This document shows positions 22,001 to 32,249 of a DNA stretch of 64,000 nucleotides, piece after piece (the first letter of the stretch is position 1; the number at the start of each line of letters is the position of its first letter). This stretch comes from Bactericera cockerelli (taxonomy: Eukaryota; Arthropoda; Insecta; Hemiptera; Triozidae): contig CM044959.1 of NCBI GenBank assembly GCA_024516035.1, positions 27,616,605-27,680,604 on the forward strand, given 5' to 3'. A program made the translations under genes and the position numbers. Below the pieces are notes generated by a model. It was not told the origin of the DNA, ran no database searches, and worked only from the letters and a program-made list of their open reading frames with translations.

Positions 22001-25000
22001 TTATATATACAGGGTGGACACAAAGTCTCACCCCACTCGGCACGGCGGCCAGTAACTGTAAAGCCAGCCCAAGACTAACACTATCAGATAAGGTTGAGTA
22101 TGTTTGAAAGGTGTAGTTGAGAGGATTTCTTATGAAAAAAAATCATCTTTCTACCAATTCTTTTTCTAGAGATACAGCATAGAACACATACTGGGAGTGG
22201 GGTCAGACTTTGTGATCACCCTGTATATCTCCCTTGCCTTTATCCTATATTAGCTTATGTTGCTATTGGGGTCGGCATTGTTCAACCTCATGGTTGAGGT
22301 TGGTAGGGTGGGGCACATTTTTTAACGTCCTGATCAGGACGGGGGTGTTACCCTCCATCCGCTGGGGTCGTACCAGATACCCATATTAACCACCCAGCCT
22401 GGGTAGGGCCGGAAAGAACCACAAACTGATAGTTAAACAAAATCAGACCCATTATGAATGAGTTAATACTCTTTACACTCTGAAGCAACACCGAGAATAA
22501 AGACTTATGGAGGCATTACAAAATGTCTTTTAAATTTGACCGAAACTGTGACCAAACTGCACGACCGATTCGTCCCAAAGGCAATAGCTAGCTATCTAAG
22601 TTTTGGTAAGCCTAATCTTGATGAATTTGTGGTTTTATTAATAATTTTCATCCGACCTCAGTAGCTGAGTCGATAATGCGGCGGTCTTGTAACCTGGAGG
22701 TCGGTGGTTCAAGTTGTACGTTCAGCAAATATTTAGCAAAACGAGTTTGAGTAGTTGTGACATCACGAAGTGATTAACCCAAAAACGATACCTTTTTAAC
22801 TTTTTTTCATTAACATAGTTTGAAGTTAAGTTATCATATTTGTGTTTATCACTTTCGTGATATTACAACTACTCAAACTCGCTTTACTAAATCTACGCTG
22901 AAACCGGGACTTGAACCACCGACCTCCAGGTTACAAGTCCACTACCTTATCGATCAAGCTACTGAGGTCGGTATTAACATATTTTACTTTAATTTCTATT
23001 ATTTCGGAAGTAAGTTCATGGCACGTAGAATACATCAGTTCTCGTTTTGTCCCTAAGGAACGTCCAGCGAGGTTAGGACTTGGATGGGTGACCATTCAAA
23101 GCGAGGTTAAAAAGAAAATAGAGCTCACCTTCGAACTGGTTGTGGTTCCTGCTGATGATGTTGATGTAGGAGCAGGAGCCACGCAGGCTGTCAATCACGC
23201 TGGTCAAGTCTCCTCCCGGGGCACACTCCACCATGAACTCGTAGTTGTTCTCCAGTCGGGTGGAAGAGCGAGACTCGATGTGGAGGAGGTTCACGTTGTG
23301 TATCTGAAACACAATGAGGGGATCAAACATGGAAATTATAATTTATTAAAAACTAGCCGTTTGCCCGTGCTTTGCAACGGGACTAAATTTCAAATTTACT
23401 AAGGCATGGCTGTACTGCTGGACAGCAATGCCTTTTTGAACTTTTTATAATTTTTCTGGACAAAGCGATATTGGTTTTGGGGGGGTCAATTCTGAGACAT
23501 TTTTCGCTATCTCTTACCGTTTTGGCTAAACGACTCCGGACAAACAAACAAACATAGTAGGTAGGTAGTACTTTTTCTGTTTTATATATAGAGACTAGCC
23601 GTTTTCCCGTGCTTTGCAACGGGACTAAATTTCAAATTACTAAGGCACGGCCGTACTGCTGGACAGCAATGCCTTTTGAACTTTTTATATTTTCTGGACA
23701 AAGCGATAATGGTTTTGGGGGGGTCAATTCTGAGACATTTTTCGCTATCTCTTACCGTTTTGGCTAAACAACTCGGACAAACAAACAAACAACATAGGTA
23801 GGTAGGTAGGTAGGTAGGTAGTCCTTTTTTCTGTTTTATATATAGAGATAAGTACAATACCAGGAAAAGAAGAAGACCAGGATGAGATGGATTGATGATG
23901 TCACTAAAGACCTGCAAATGATTGGAGTCGGAGGATGGAAAGACATAGTAAACAACTGAGTTGAATGGCGAAGCATTGTTGAAGAGGCCAAGGCCCACCC
24001 CGGGCTGCAGTGCCAATTGGTAAGTAAGTACAATCATTTCATCTTCAAAGCCAACTCCGTCTAAAGTTGAAACACACCACATCCATCTTCAACTTCATAC
24101 CTCCTCAACTTGTATCTTGACCCTCTCAATCTGAGAGAAACAGCATGAATCAAAGCAACTTGTATCTTGGTTTTAACTCAACCAACAATTCTATTGTAAG
24201 GTTTTGTCCACTTGTTGGATAATTTGTTTGTCATCTTTTTTAGGAAGCTATCGAATTCGTAGTGAAGGGCACCATCCAATAAGGGGATAGCTGACTCACC
24301 CGCCTCCCTAAGTTGAGTAATTCTCCACAAGATGATCCGCCAAACCTTCCAAGAAGCGGAAAAGCTCATATTATGCATAGTCTGTATAAGAAGTATCGGA
24401 ATTTTTTTCGTAAAAATAGTTTATGTCGATTTTGACACTAAACCTTAATATTATTCAAAGTACAACCCTTCCATAATATAAATGGACAACATGGCCTCTA
24501 CAGCACACCAAATGCATAATTACTAATTACTATTTTAAAAATATTAATTTTTTCGGACTAGTTCTATACTAGGTATAGTCATCCAGGCCGGGTTACTTTT
24601 AGTGAAAGGAAAGTGAAAACTGATGTTGTAGGATGAAATACAACACAGGAATTATTTACGTACCTTGAATAGTTTGAGAGTTTTGGCCAAGGCACCCACT
24701 TCATCCTGATGATTGGAGAAGATCAGACAAGTGCTTTTGTTAGAGTCTATACCTTCTTTGATGTAGTTGCCTCCCTCCATGAGAGTGGGCTGCAAGTTGA
24801 CAAAATTCACATTTGTAGAGATACATTTCACTTACTTACATATGTAGGTAGGTTGTTAATACTTTCTGGGAATAGGTAAGTAACTAAGTACTTATCTCAG
24901 AATTGAACTATATAAGTGTGTGATTTGAAGATCTACATTTTTGGCAATAGATAATTAATGAAATTTCAAATGTCTAGTATAAAATCATAGATAAAATTAT

Positions 25001-26752
25001 TATTCAACTTTCCAAATTAATTCGCGAATCCCTCCATCAGAATTGAGTAGCCCTTTTCCTTCTGCTTTCTAATAATTTCTCAACTTGGCCACCCTATATT
25101 TTTGTTCACATTTAGCCGTTTGTTTTAGCCGATCGTCATACAAAGAAAATCAATAATCGTGTTTCGAATTAGCCCTCAAATAACTACAATATCTTTCTGA
25201 ATGGGCTTCGATAGAGCAATAACGTGAATATCGAATGTACCATGCGTTTTAAAATTGACACAAAATTTGTTGTAATTAAAATATCACTTACAGAGTTAAG
25301 TCTTAAATGGTATAAACGGGGCCTAGGCATGGCTATTGATCAAGTTGTAAAACTACACTTAATGCACTGATTTGCACAATTTTGACTGCACCTATTATTA
25401 AAGTGAAATGACACTTTATGAGTGTCTTTGAACGTAATCAGAAGAGTATTGAACTGTTGGAGTTTAAGTAGAGCTGTCTCGATGTAGAGTTTTAATTTTG
25501 TAATGGTTTAATTAAAAAGAATAAAAGACATCGAGACGGTGCTGAGGGACGATGTAAGGAGCAGTTGTCTATTTCGCTTACTTCTGTTTATATTGATGTA
25601 GTAAATGACAATCTAACCAATAACCAATTGAAACAACAGGCGCCATCAAGTCAGCATTTTATTTCCAACAGAGACTCGCTATGGCCGCCCAAGGGCTTTA
25701 TTAGGCTTTTCTACTGTGATTTAAAAGAAATATATGTTTATTGTAAATTGACAGTATCTAACCAATAGATGGTAGGGATTACGTTGGAATTCAACGTTAT
25801 GTAAGTGAACCAGGCACTCAAAAATTACTTTAATCGAGATATTTTGGTTTCCATATAGCGTCAAAAGAGTGCAATAGGAAGGAAAAAAATATTTCGTATG
25901 AGAGGAAACAATGATATATTCTATAGGTTTTCTTAAAATACTTTAAATAGCTACGAGAATTATTAATTGTGAGAGTTCAAGAAAAAGAGATGCCTCAGTG
26001 AAAGATTCATTTCTTAAACAATATCCGTCCAGCGAGGGAATCGAACCCCCGACTGCGCCAGCCAGTGAAGAGGGCCGGATGGCTATTCCATTTAAAATAT
26101 TTTCGACCAAGCTCACGAGTATTACTGGTTTCTGAAAAATGTGGTCAATCTTATTGAATGAATAGCTATAAAACAGATGTTGATTGAGAGAAGAAAAAAA
26201 AATCATTTCAACCAATATTATAACTGGTAAGGTTCCTGAAAAAATGGGGTCATATATTATGCGCTTTCTGCCTAGGTGATGTAAAGTCTGTTATCAGCCC
26301 TATCAAGATCAAGGCATGCATTCTTGCACTAGTTGCACTGAGACTTTCTGAAAGCTGAGTTGCTGATTCACAAAATAAATAAATGTGTTTCCTTATAAAT
26401 ATTATGACTCAATTTAAATAAAAAACTTTAATAAATTTAATAATGTTGAAAATATGTACTACTACCGAGTAAGTATCGAAAGCATTGTGATGTTTTTTTT
26501 TACCGTGTAAATGTCAGTTTTACAAGTGGAAAAGTACCTATACCAATAATTTAGTGAAATTATCAGGTAGGTACCTAGGTAGTATAGGTACCTTGATTTA
26601 CAAGCATGTCGTACTCGTAGAACCTAAATTACGCATTTTTTGTAAGCCCCTATACCTAAAAAGGAATGCAATTCCTTTTTACAGACTATCAAATTTAACC
26701 TACCGAAATTTATTATATTTACACTTACATCTTCTAAAGAAGTAACTCCCAT
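15887..26752 (-). CDS. Hn: phenylalanine-4-hydroxylase (Henna), complete gene, 8 exons
   Basis: Exons in transcript order are 26752-26729, 24789-24664, 23303-23129, 21976-21817, 21305-21109, 18801-18539, 17985-17756 and 16043-15887. All are GT-AG with compatible phases, and sum to 1332 nt, 443 residues plus stop (human PAH is 452). The enzyme is a cytosolic, iron- and tetrahydrobiopterin-dependent oxygenase that converts phenylalanine to tyrosine. Residues about 20-105 form the regulatory ACT domain, with [12 protein letters not shown] and LLHIESRS. The catalytic core carries VCHELMGH (His277, His282) and YWFTVEFG (Glu322), the iron ligands matching human His285, His290 and Glu330. A C-terminal helix, ending LASIKKI, should form the tetramerisation part. 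The family also includes tryptophan and tyrosine hydroxylases. The overall sequence, notably [11 protein letters not shown] and the short N-terminus, fits insect Henna best. The introns are full of SINEs and MITEs. Confidence 0.95.
16211..17356 (-). repeat. (CA)n-headed interspersed repeat in Henna intron 7
   Basis: This is a reversed, longer copy of 9219-10015. The minus strand starts CTAGCGGACTGCACCCGCTT, passes through about 300 bp of CA-rich sequence and three CCTCGCGATA-type segments, and ends CATTTATATATAGAGAT. Open frames here are repeat artefacts. Confidence 0.8.
17756..17985 (-). CDS. Hn: Henna exon 7, iron-binding glutamate
   Basis: Acceptor CAACTATTCCAG and donor AT/GTAAGT enclose 230 nt. 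It encodes [13 protein letters not shown] with the ligand glutamate, [17 protein letters not shown] and [17 protein letters not shown]. Confidence 0.98.
18150..18320. repeat. repeat shared with 37795-37990
   Basis: Both copies contain CTGCGAAACGGTTAGAGC-like and CCAGCCACGG-C-AAA then GACAAAGAGCCGGATTTCAG or its variant in the same order. It lies in Henna intron 6; the class is unknown. Confidence 0.5.
18539..18801 (-). CDS. Hn: Henna exon 6, two iron-binding histidines
   Basis: Acceptor TGTATTCCAG and donor CACA/GTAAGT enclose 263 nt. It encodes [35 protein letters not shown] with both iron-ligand histidines, and [19 protein letters not shown]. Confidence 0.98.
19425..19835. repeat. two direct copies of a repeat ending in GGGCGGGGTTATTGCC
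   Basis: TTATT-rich starts and ACATAATATATGTCCTAACT ends recur at about 19425-19620 and 19640-19835. A diverged inverted copy lies near 3000-3190 (ACCCCGCCCTTTAGGTAGGA). Its position in Henna intron 5 is intronic. Confidence 0.55.
19877..20143 (+). repeat. 5S rRNA-derived SINE, full length with target-site duplication
   Basis: The head is recognisably 5S rRNA: GTTGAATACACCGGTTCCCT, CACCGAAGTTAAGCGACATC, GACTTAGATGGGTGACC. The internal promoter region of 5S genes falls here. The body contains GACGCTGGCTTTTCCCGGCC and GGAGGGTAAAACCCCCGTCG and ends in poly(A). AAACTTGATC flanks both sides, a target-site duplication of about 9-10 bp expected from LINE-driven insertion. It sits in Henna intron 5, antisense to the gene. 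Confidence 0.92.
20218..20400 (+). repeat. tRNA-headed SINE, family F
   Basis: The head GCCGTGGCTCAGTGGTTAAG and B box GGGTTCGAATCCC are followed by a body containing GCCCTGAAGTAATGCGAAAG and CGGTTCCGGGGCACAA. Copies are at 47783-47972 (-) and 54712-54900 (-). Confidence 0.8.
20424..21084. mobile_element. MITE with ACTTTCCTTATC inverted ends, Henna intron 5
   Basis: GACTTTCCTTATCATAATTA at the left and ATTATAGGATAAGGAAAGTA at the right are inverted ends. The interior has (CAGA)n and AAATTTCAAGTCTCTAGCTC. A second, same-orientation copy is at 28866-29471 and an end remnant at 3733-3768. It has no coding capacity. Confidence 0.7.
21109..21305 (-). CDS. Hn: Henna exon 5
   Basis: Acceptor GTTTTCCAG and donor GAAAG/GTATGT enclose 197 nt. 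It encodes [28 protein letters not shown] and [14 protein letters not shown], containing pterin-contact and core helices. The MITE at 20424-21084 ends about 24 nt downstream of the donor. Confidence 0.97.
21817..21976 (-). CDS. Hn: Henna exon 4, start of catalytic domain
   Basis: Acceptor CTGTTTCTCAG and donor AAACA/GTGAGT enclose 160 nt. It encodes [20 protein letters not shown] and [11 protein letters not shown], near-invariant in PAH. Confidence 0.97.
22313..22415 (-). repeat. SINE body fragment of the 5S/tRNA shared type
   Basis: The minus strand reads CCGGCCCTACCCAGGCTGGG and GGATGGAGGGTAACACCCCC, matching the body of the 5S SINE and of 3538-3716. No head remains. Confidence 0.6.
22652..22972. 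repeat. inverted pair of family D SINEs in Henna intron 3
   Basis: A plus copy at 22652-22782 starts CCGACCTCAGTAGCTGAGTC. A minus copy at 22838-22972 ends in the complementary TGAGGTCGGT. The copies are about 130 bp each with a spacer near 55 bp, so the intron RNA could fold into a long hairpin. Confidence 0.8.
23058..23105 (+). repeat. 5S-SINE head fragment beside Henna exon 3
   Basis: GTCCAGCGAGGTTAGGACTT then GGATGGGTGACCATTCAAA corresponds to the end of the 5S head. It lies about 25 nt from the exon 3 splice donor. Confidence 0.65.
23129..23303 (-). CDS. Hn: Henna exon 3, second half of ACT domain
   Basis: Acceptor TTGTGTTTCAG and donor GAAG/GTGAGC enclose 175 nt. It contains [10 protein letters not shown] and CSYINIISR, the conserved ACT strand and the linker to the catalytic domain. 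A 5S-SINE fragment lies about 25 nt inside the following intron. Confidence 0.95.
23351..23849 (+). repeat. two tandem copies of a CTAGCCGTTTGCCCGTG repeat
   Basis: CTAGCCGTTT(G/T)CCCGTGCTT starts both copies (23353 and 23595). Both end TTCTGTTTTATATATAGAGA. Related sequence occurs at 59250-59450 (-), and the start resembles 40848 (CTAGCGGGCTGTCGCCCGC) and 49553. It is in Henna intron 2. Confidence 0.7.
23855..24025 (+). mobile_element. RTE-type non-LTR retrotransposon, 3' fragment
   Basis: The translation includes [18 protein letters not shown] and [16 protein letters not shown], the typical C-terminal end of RTE-like reverse transcriptases, with one in-frame stop. It ends in a GTAAGTAAGTA tail. 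It is a dead, 5'-truncated copy in Henna intron 2. Confidence 0.75.
24664..24789 (-). CDS. Hn: Henna exon 2, first half of ACT domain
   Basis: Acceptor AACTTGCAG and donor AAG/GTACGT bound 42 codons in phase 0. The translation includes [20 protein letters not shown], the typical start of the aromatic amino acid hydroxylase regulatory domain. Confidence 0.9.
26010..26110 (-). repeat. tRNA-like SINE head fragment
   Basis: The minus strand carries GGGGGTTCGATTCCCTCGCTGG, a B box in a tRNA-like context, in Henna intron 1. No clean cloverleaf is seen. Confidence 0.45.
26729..26752 (-). CDS. Hn: Henna exon 1, start codon and 8 codons
   Basis: The minus strand reads ATG then GVTSLED, followed by donor GTAAGTG. 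It joins exon 2 in phase 0. It was chosen because it is the only ATG-donor pair of the right phase noticed upstream of exon 2. As a very short exon without conserved residues it is the least certain part of the model. Confidence 0.65.
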
Positions 26753-26759
26753 GTTGTGT

Positions 26760-27630
26760 GTGGGTGAGAATTACTCGACGGGCTTCTGATGATCTAATTC
26801 AATTGAACATTATTTTAACTCGTTACAATCTGGAAATAGAGTAATATGAAGATTTTTACCTGACAAGGGAATTGCTCTGAAAAAATAGACCCGTTGCGGC
26901 CAGGCCTGTGGCGCAGGTGAGTTTATAAGGCATGGTCAACGTATAAATTATACATACATACATGACTAGAAGATTTTCTTTTCTTTTTTGGGTTTGAACG
27001 TCGCTTTCAACTTCTTGGTCGCGATATTCACTGGAAACTCACAGGAGGTTATGAAACAACAAATAAATATTTATTTATTTAAAAAAACTAAACAATACTT
27101 CCGATTTCTAATATTAGAAATTTATTGGAAGTAAAATATATAACTAACCTTTGATAAGAATATCTTCAAAAACTGGCTGTTAACTTTCAATACAAAATTA
27201 TTTTAAAACAATTTAATGTTGATTTTAAAGAGGACACAGCTATTAGGTATGATAAAAGGATTTTTACACACAAAAAAATGTACCTAGAACTTCACTGATA
27301 AGTAAGAAGTAGGTATCAAGATTAGATTCTGACTGACTCTGCAGCCTAGGTAACTTAGCAAACTAACTGATAGGAGTGATCGCCAATCTATCTCATTGCA
27401 TTACCAAGACTACCAAGAGCGTGTTAGAAGGCAATGAAATTCACTAAAGCGCAATTATAGTTCTGGCACGAACTCCTGGTGCGAACTGTTTTAGTTTTGA
27501 CCCAGGGCTAAAAAGAACCAAATAATTCTGAAAACTGGAAATTTTATTTTGACTGTTCAGTCCTATGAATACAAGTTTGTCAACTTTTGCCTAATCTTCA
27601 AACGACATTTTATTCTGTAGACTTACTCAA
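26760..27630. other. sequence upstream of Henna, no gene seen
   Basis: This should hold the Henna promoter and 5' UTR. No TATA box at a convincing distance or other decisive site was recognised. A piece of the AATACTTCC element lies at 27040-27135. Confidence 0.4.
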
Positions 27631-27634
27631 CTAA

Positions 27635-27755
27635 CCGACCTCAGTAGCTTGATTGATAAGGCGGCGGTCGGTGGTTCAAGTCCCAAGTTCAGCAGAGATT
27701 TAGTAAAGCGAGTTTGAGTAATATGAAGAAAGTGATCAATACAAATGTGATAACT
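27635..27755 (+). repeat. SINE family D
   Basis: It starts CCGACCTCAGTAGCTTGATT and continues TTTAGTAAAGCGAGTTTGAG. The anticodon-arm region is shortened relative to other copies. Confidence 0.65.
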
Positions 27756-27789
27756 GTTTTAACTTAACTTTACTTGTTGAACTATTAGA

Positions 27790-28375
27790 GTAGTTCCCGT
27801 GGTCGAGCAGCTATCGTGCTAGACTTGCACGTACGGTGACCTGGGTTCGAATCCCAGCGAAGTCGTAATTTTTCGCCTCTGTACTTTGGATGTTACGAGG
27901 TCAGTGGACCTCGTAACATCCTAAGGTAGTGAGGAAAAAGTAAGTAGCTGCTTTAATTTGTGCAGCGAGAAAAAATAAGCTAATATTAGGATTTAAACAA
28001 GAACTGACGGGATGTGTTCCCATTTATTACATAATTAATAAAAATAAAATAAAAATCACATGTACCTATAATTCATTTTGACAACAAATAAATATATTAT
28101 CTACTTTGTCAGCTATATTGTTCTCTAATTGTTGCATTCGCTGGAGTGGGGAGAATTCGCCTATGTTTGTTCTATTCTGTCTAAGTTTAAAAGTATTTTT
28201 ATTCCTGGAGTTAAAATTGTTTAACATGAAAATTGAGTTGATCAAGTAAGTGTGGAGTATCGATTTTATTATGAATGATCTTGTGTAGGAATGTCAGGTC
28301 TAGTAAAATGTCCTATACTTCTGCGCTACCCACTAAAATTGTGATATATTACCACAAAGTAACTCATTTATTTAT
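27790..28375 (+). repeat. SINE family E, body split by about 300 bp
   Basis: The head with GGTTCGAATCCCAGCGAAGT spans 27790-27970. The matching 3' part (ACTTCTGCGCTACCCACTAA) lies at 28311-28375. The intervening AT-rich block is presumably a later insertion. Confidence 0.55.
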
Positions 28376-28865
28376 ACCTACTTAAATTACTGTACACTGA
28401 CTTTTTATTTAAGTTTTTTTTTAACTTTTAAATTAAAGAGAAAGACTTTTTATTTAACTTTTTATTCATAGAAAGAAGGACTTTCAACTGAAGAGATCAT
28501 AATAAATTGGCGTAAATATTCCAATAATGAAATAATTCTTAAAAAGCTTTTAGAGGCCAGAAGGTAAATACTGTTTTAAAAAAATTTCACAATGCCAGTA
28601 TAAGAGTGCACAGATCTTTTCAGACTACTAGATGATGTCTAAATGTCCATACTAGCTGAAGAGGCTGTGTGTACTCTGCATGTATCAAATGTTCTTACAT
28701 GTACTTGTGTATGTTATAGCTGAGTATTACGTCATAAAATTGAACAATAAATTCTATTAGCATTCAATACAAAGTCAGTATTTATCATTTTATCAATATA
28801 TAGCCATTCATAAAATAAATAGAAACATTAATTTACATAAATATATAAATATGTTATATGCAGAA

Positions 28866-29471
28866 AAAATCTGGTGTAAACATCACACGACTTTCCTTAT
28901 CCCCCAAAAAGGAGTCACATTCCGCCATTGATGACTCAACGGCAACAGATAAATAAAAACCAATGCCAAATTCGTAATCAGCACTTCAAAATCATTGAAT
29001 TTGATATGTCACAAGCCCCATGTAGGAAGAATAATAAAAAAATTAGTCAAAGCGGGTCCCCCCTAAAATACCGGTAAATTGGAGCCGAGGTCAAAAAAGT
29101 TCAAGATAACAAAAAAATGATGAGAGTAGAAAAATCTTTTTAATCCAAGAAAATGTTGTTCTTTAACTTTTTTTGTATCTTTAACCAATTCAAAGAATTG
29201 GCGCTTGCGGCTAATATTTCAATCAAAAGTTTCGTGGTTCGTCTGGTGTATAAAATTAATTTGTGTACCAAATTTCAAGTCTCTAGCTTTTACTGTTCTT
29301 GAGATATCCTGTTCACACACACAGAGACAGACAGACAGACGCACGGACCAATGGTTGAAAACAACCTTTTTGGTATCCTGAGGCCATGATTCGTCCAGAA
29401 ATGTGAAAAACTGGGTAGGTCAAATTTTCGACGAATACAATACATTCCTTATTATAAGATAAGGAAAGTAA
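28866..29471. mobile_element. MITE, second copy of the 20424-21084 family
   Basis: It shares AATCTGGTGTAAACATCACA, the GGGTCCCCCCTAAAATACCG segment, the (CAGA)n run and the end TAAGATAAGGAAAGTA. Confidence 0.75.
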
Positions 29472-29472
29472 A

Positions 29473-29643
29473 AATGTCAAGAGGAGCAGACCAGAACTCT
29501 GGCTCGGGGACTATAGACAAAGAGTTAACCAGCAAACTCCTAACCAACCTTGGCCTTATGAAGGAGGAAGGGCGACCACTCGATAAACACCTGGGTAACA
29601 AGACCAATATCAGCCTCGGAGCTATCAATCATGTTCTAAGATG
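29473..29643 (+). CDS. unassigned 56-codon open frame abutting a MITE
   Basis: ATG follows the MITE end directly. The product contains KELTSKLLTNLGLMKEEG and LGAINHVLR before TGA. Composition is more balanced than the surroundings, which suggests a fragment of a former coding region, perhaps a retroelement tail. There is no family match and no sign of expression. Confidence 0.2.
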
Positions 29644-29727
29644 AGCGAGGCTGACAAAAATCTGAACATGTTATTAATAATAATTTCATTTATTTGTAAT
29701 ATGATTTTACAATGGTATTTATATTTG

Positions 29728-29856
29728 TGTTAATCACCTTCGTGATATCACAACTACTCAAACTAGCTTCACTAAATCTACGCTGACACCGGGACTTGAA
29801 CCACCGACCTCCAGGTTACAAGTCTGCCGCCTTATCGATGAAGCTACTGTGGTCGT
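29728..29856 (-). repeat. SINE family D, reverse
   Basis: It reads ACCACCGACCTCCAGGTTAC on the plus strand, the complement of the family D head, with the conserved AAATCTACGCTGA. Confidence 0.7.
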
Positions 29857-29899
29857 TCTAATCAAAATTCCGAAAATCGTCTATATCAAGCTGTAGGTA

Positions 29900-31000
29900 C
29901 CAGGGTCTGGGGTCGAGGGTCTAGGTTGTAGGGTCCTCACTGTGGCCGCTTGGTTAGGTACTAAACTGATTAAAACATAAACACTTTACTAAAGATCACT
30001 TGCCCCTGACCATGATTGGAACAAAAGTTCAAGGCAGTGTTTTAGCATTGCTAGATATACACACGTATGCATTTGCTAAAAATAAAAAGACAAATTAATA
30101 CAACATTAAGAGGTTTAAATTATTTCCATGCGAAATAATTTTATGCATGTTTCGCCAAGGATGGATTTTTATCATTATTTTTTAATAATGTATGTTCATT
30201 AATTTTCAAGCAGTCGTGTGTTTTTTTAAACTTAGTAAGCAGTACATACCACCTACTTCAATCAAATTGGACATATAAAAAAAAACTTTTCGAGAATGAA
30301 AGTCCTTAGGATAAACAACTTAAAACCAGTCTCAATTCTACCAAATGTAAATGAAGGCTTCCTATATCTAATATTTCATAAATCTAATGGTTGTTTTGAA
30401 CCTGTCAAACCAACACAAGACCTAAATAAATTTAAAAATTAAGTGTTTTATATGAATGTCAATGAAATGAAAGCTTGTTTGCTTTAACACTTTCCATTAG
30501 GCATATGGATAGGAGTTTTGCCTCGAGCAAAAACAATAAATTTGAAATTAATAAAATATTCTGATAAGCCCAAATACCTCCTTAACAGATTCTGTGACCT
30601 TCTTTATATGAAATGGATTTAATCAACAAAAGAAAGCAGCTGTAGCAGGTATATAAATATGAAACATGCCCCCATTCTGAATAATTGTTAGAAAATAAAA
30701 CCTAAGAACTATATTATTATAATTATTATTAAACCCTTATATATTATGTACTATAACGTATACGAGTAGGTATTATATCATACTAAAAGAACGGAGTAAA
30801 ATAAATTGCGAACTTGAGGAGCTGATGTTATTTATAAAATTGTAATCAAGACCATTGATCAAATAGTCATTACTCTAAGGAAAATAAAGAATGGCTCAAT
30901 CATGGTAGAATGTTACATCATCCTTTCGAGATTTACATTTTGGCATAAGACCAAACAATTCAGCAAGTTACTGTACAATTTGTACATTGTACCTACATAT
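29900..31000. other. AT-rich intergenic stretch, no gene seen
   Basis: No exon, tandem array or recognisable element was found. Open stretches are short and without codon structure. Confidence 0.45.
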
Positions 31001-31007
31001 TACATCT

Positions 31008-31205
31008 GTTCCGTTAGCTCAGTGGTAAAGGCGACACTCTATGAATCCAGAGATTCCAGAGGTCGTGGGTTCGAAACCCAGCCGGGACATGACAAGATAT
31101 CCTCCCATTTGAGATTTTTACCACATATAATAATATGTCTTGGGCTTACTGCTGGAATAATGGGACTTTAATAGTCCTAATCGGGCAGTATAAATAAGAC
31201 GATAT
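31008..31205 (+). repeat. tRNA-headed SINE, family C
   Basis: The head CCGTTAGCTCAGTGGTAAAG and B box GGGTTCGAAACCC are followed by ATGACAAGATATCCTCCCAT and an end GGGCAGTATAAATAAGACGA. Copies are at 41725-41922 (-) and 48607-48935 (interrupted). Confidence 0.8.
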
Positions 31206-31569
31206 TATTATTACATCGCTCACAGCTCAGGGTATAATTTTTACAAAACTGTTACTAAAAAGATAAAGATTTTTTATACATACTTAAGACCAGTTTACAG
31301 AAAACCAAACAAGCTGGCAGTAGTAGGGTTGTCTATGAGGGTCTATGTCTCCATTCAAAACTTTTTCTAAAGTCATTAACGATATTCCAAAACTTACAAA
31401 GAAACATCTTTTCCGACATTCATTTTTTTCAACATAATTGACAGTGATTGGAAGATCAGAGATAAGGATGACAACAGCATACATCGAGGTCGCATCGAGA
31501 AAATGTCGAACTTTAAAACTTACAAGATATGTTGCAATAGAATGCAAATTTAATTGATTCTATTTTACT

Positions 31570-32240
31570 CTCTTTATTACTTCCGATAATTTCTAATATT
31601 ATAAACGGAAGAATTGTGTTAACGGAAGTAAATATTATTTGCTCCGAGTTTTTTTTCATATTTCTGGACGTTTCATAACCTCCTGAGCAACTTTGGTTTT
31701 GTCTCCGTCTGTCGGCCTGTTAAAAATATTCCTTGTAACGCGCAAATCTCGGAAACTACTCAACGGATATTGATGAACTTTTCACACACTTAGGAGATGG
31801 TCCCATTTTATTAAATTCATCAACTTCGCACTAGCGGTTCTGGGTGAAAGAGACCATGCGCCTGACCACTAACTTTTTATTAATAAATGCTTATATCTCG
31901 TGAACGGTAAATTTTTTTTTGGTAAAATCTAGAATGTAGGAAAAATAGTATTCTGCCATTTAAAACAAATTTTAAGAAAATCGGATGAGCAGTTTTGGAG
32001 ATACAAGTGATTTAGTAGAAAATCTATACAATGTGAAACAATCACGAGGAAGTATTGTGTCCATAATTGGCAGTGTTTTTTTTTCTCAATAAAGTATGAT
32101 TGAGATCTGATATGAAAATCCGAAATTTTGGACAGTAAAGTGCAAAACAACATGCAGATACAGAGTTTTTTGTAGAATCTAAAATGTAGTAAAAATGGTA
32201 TTCTATCATAGAAAGAGGAAATATTTTGTCCATAATTGGC
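31570..32240. repeat. reverse copy of the AATACTTCC element
   Basis: It reads TTTCATAACCTCCTGAGCAA, then AATCACGAGGAAGTATTGTG, the complements of sequence in 645-1500. It has no coding capacity. Confidence 0.6.
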
Positions 32241-32249
32241 AGTGTATTC

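Noticed and set aside
22911..23402. 163-codon plus-strand frame over Henna exon 3
   Set aside because: Antisense shadow of the exon, joined to SINE sequence.
26659..26681. AAAAAGGAAT/ATTCCTTTTT hairpin as a terminator
   Set aside because: It is a chance inverted repeat in a eukaryotic intron. Rho-independent terminators are not expected here.
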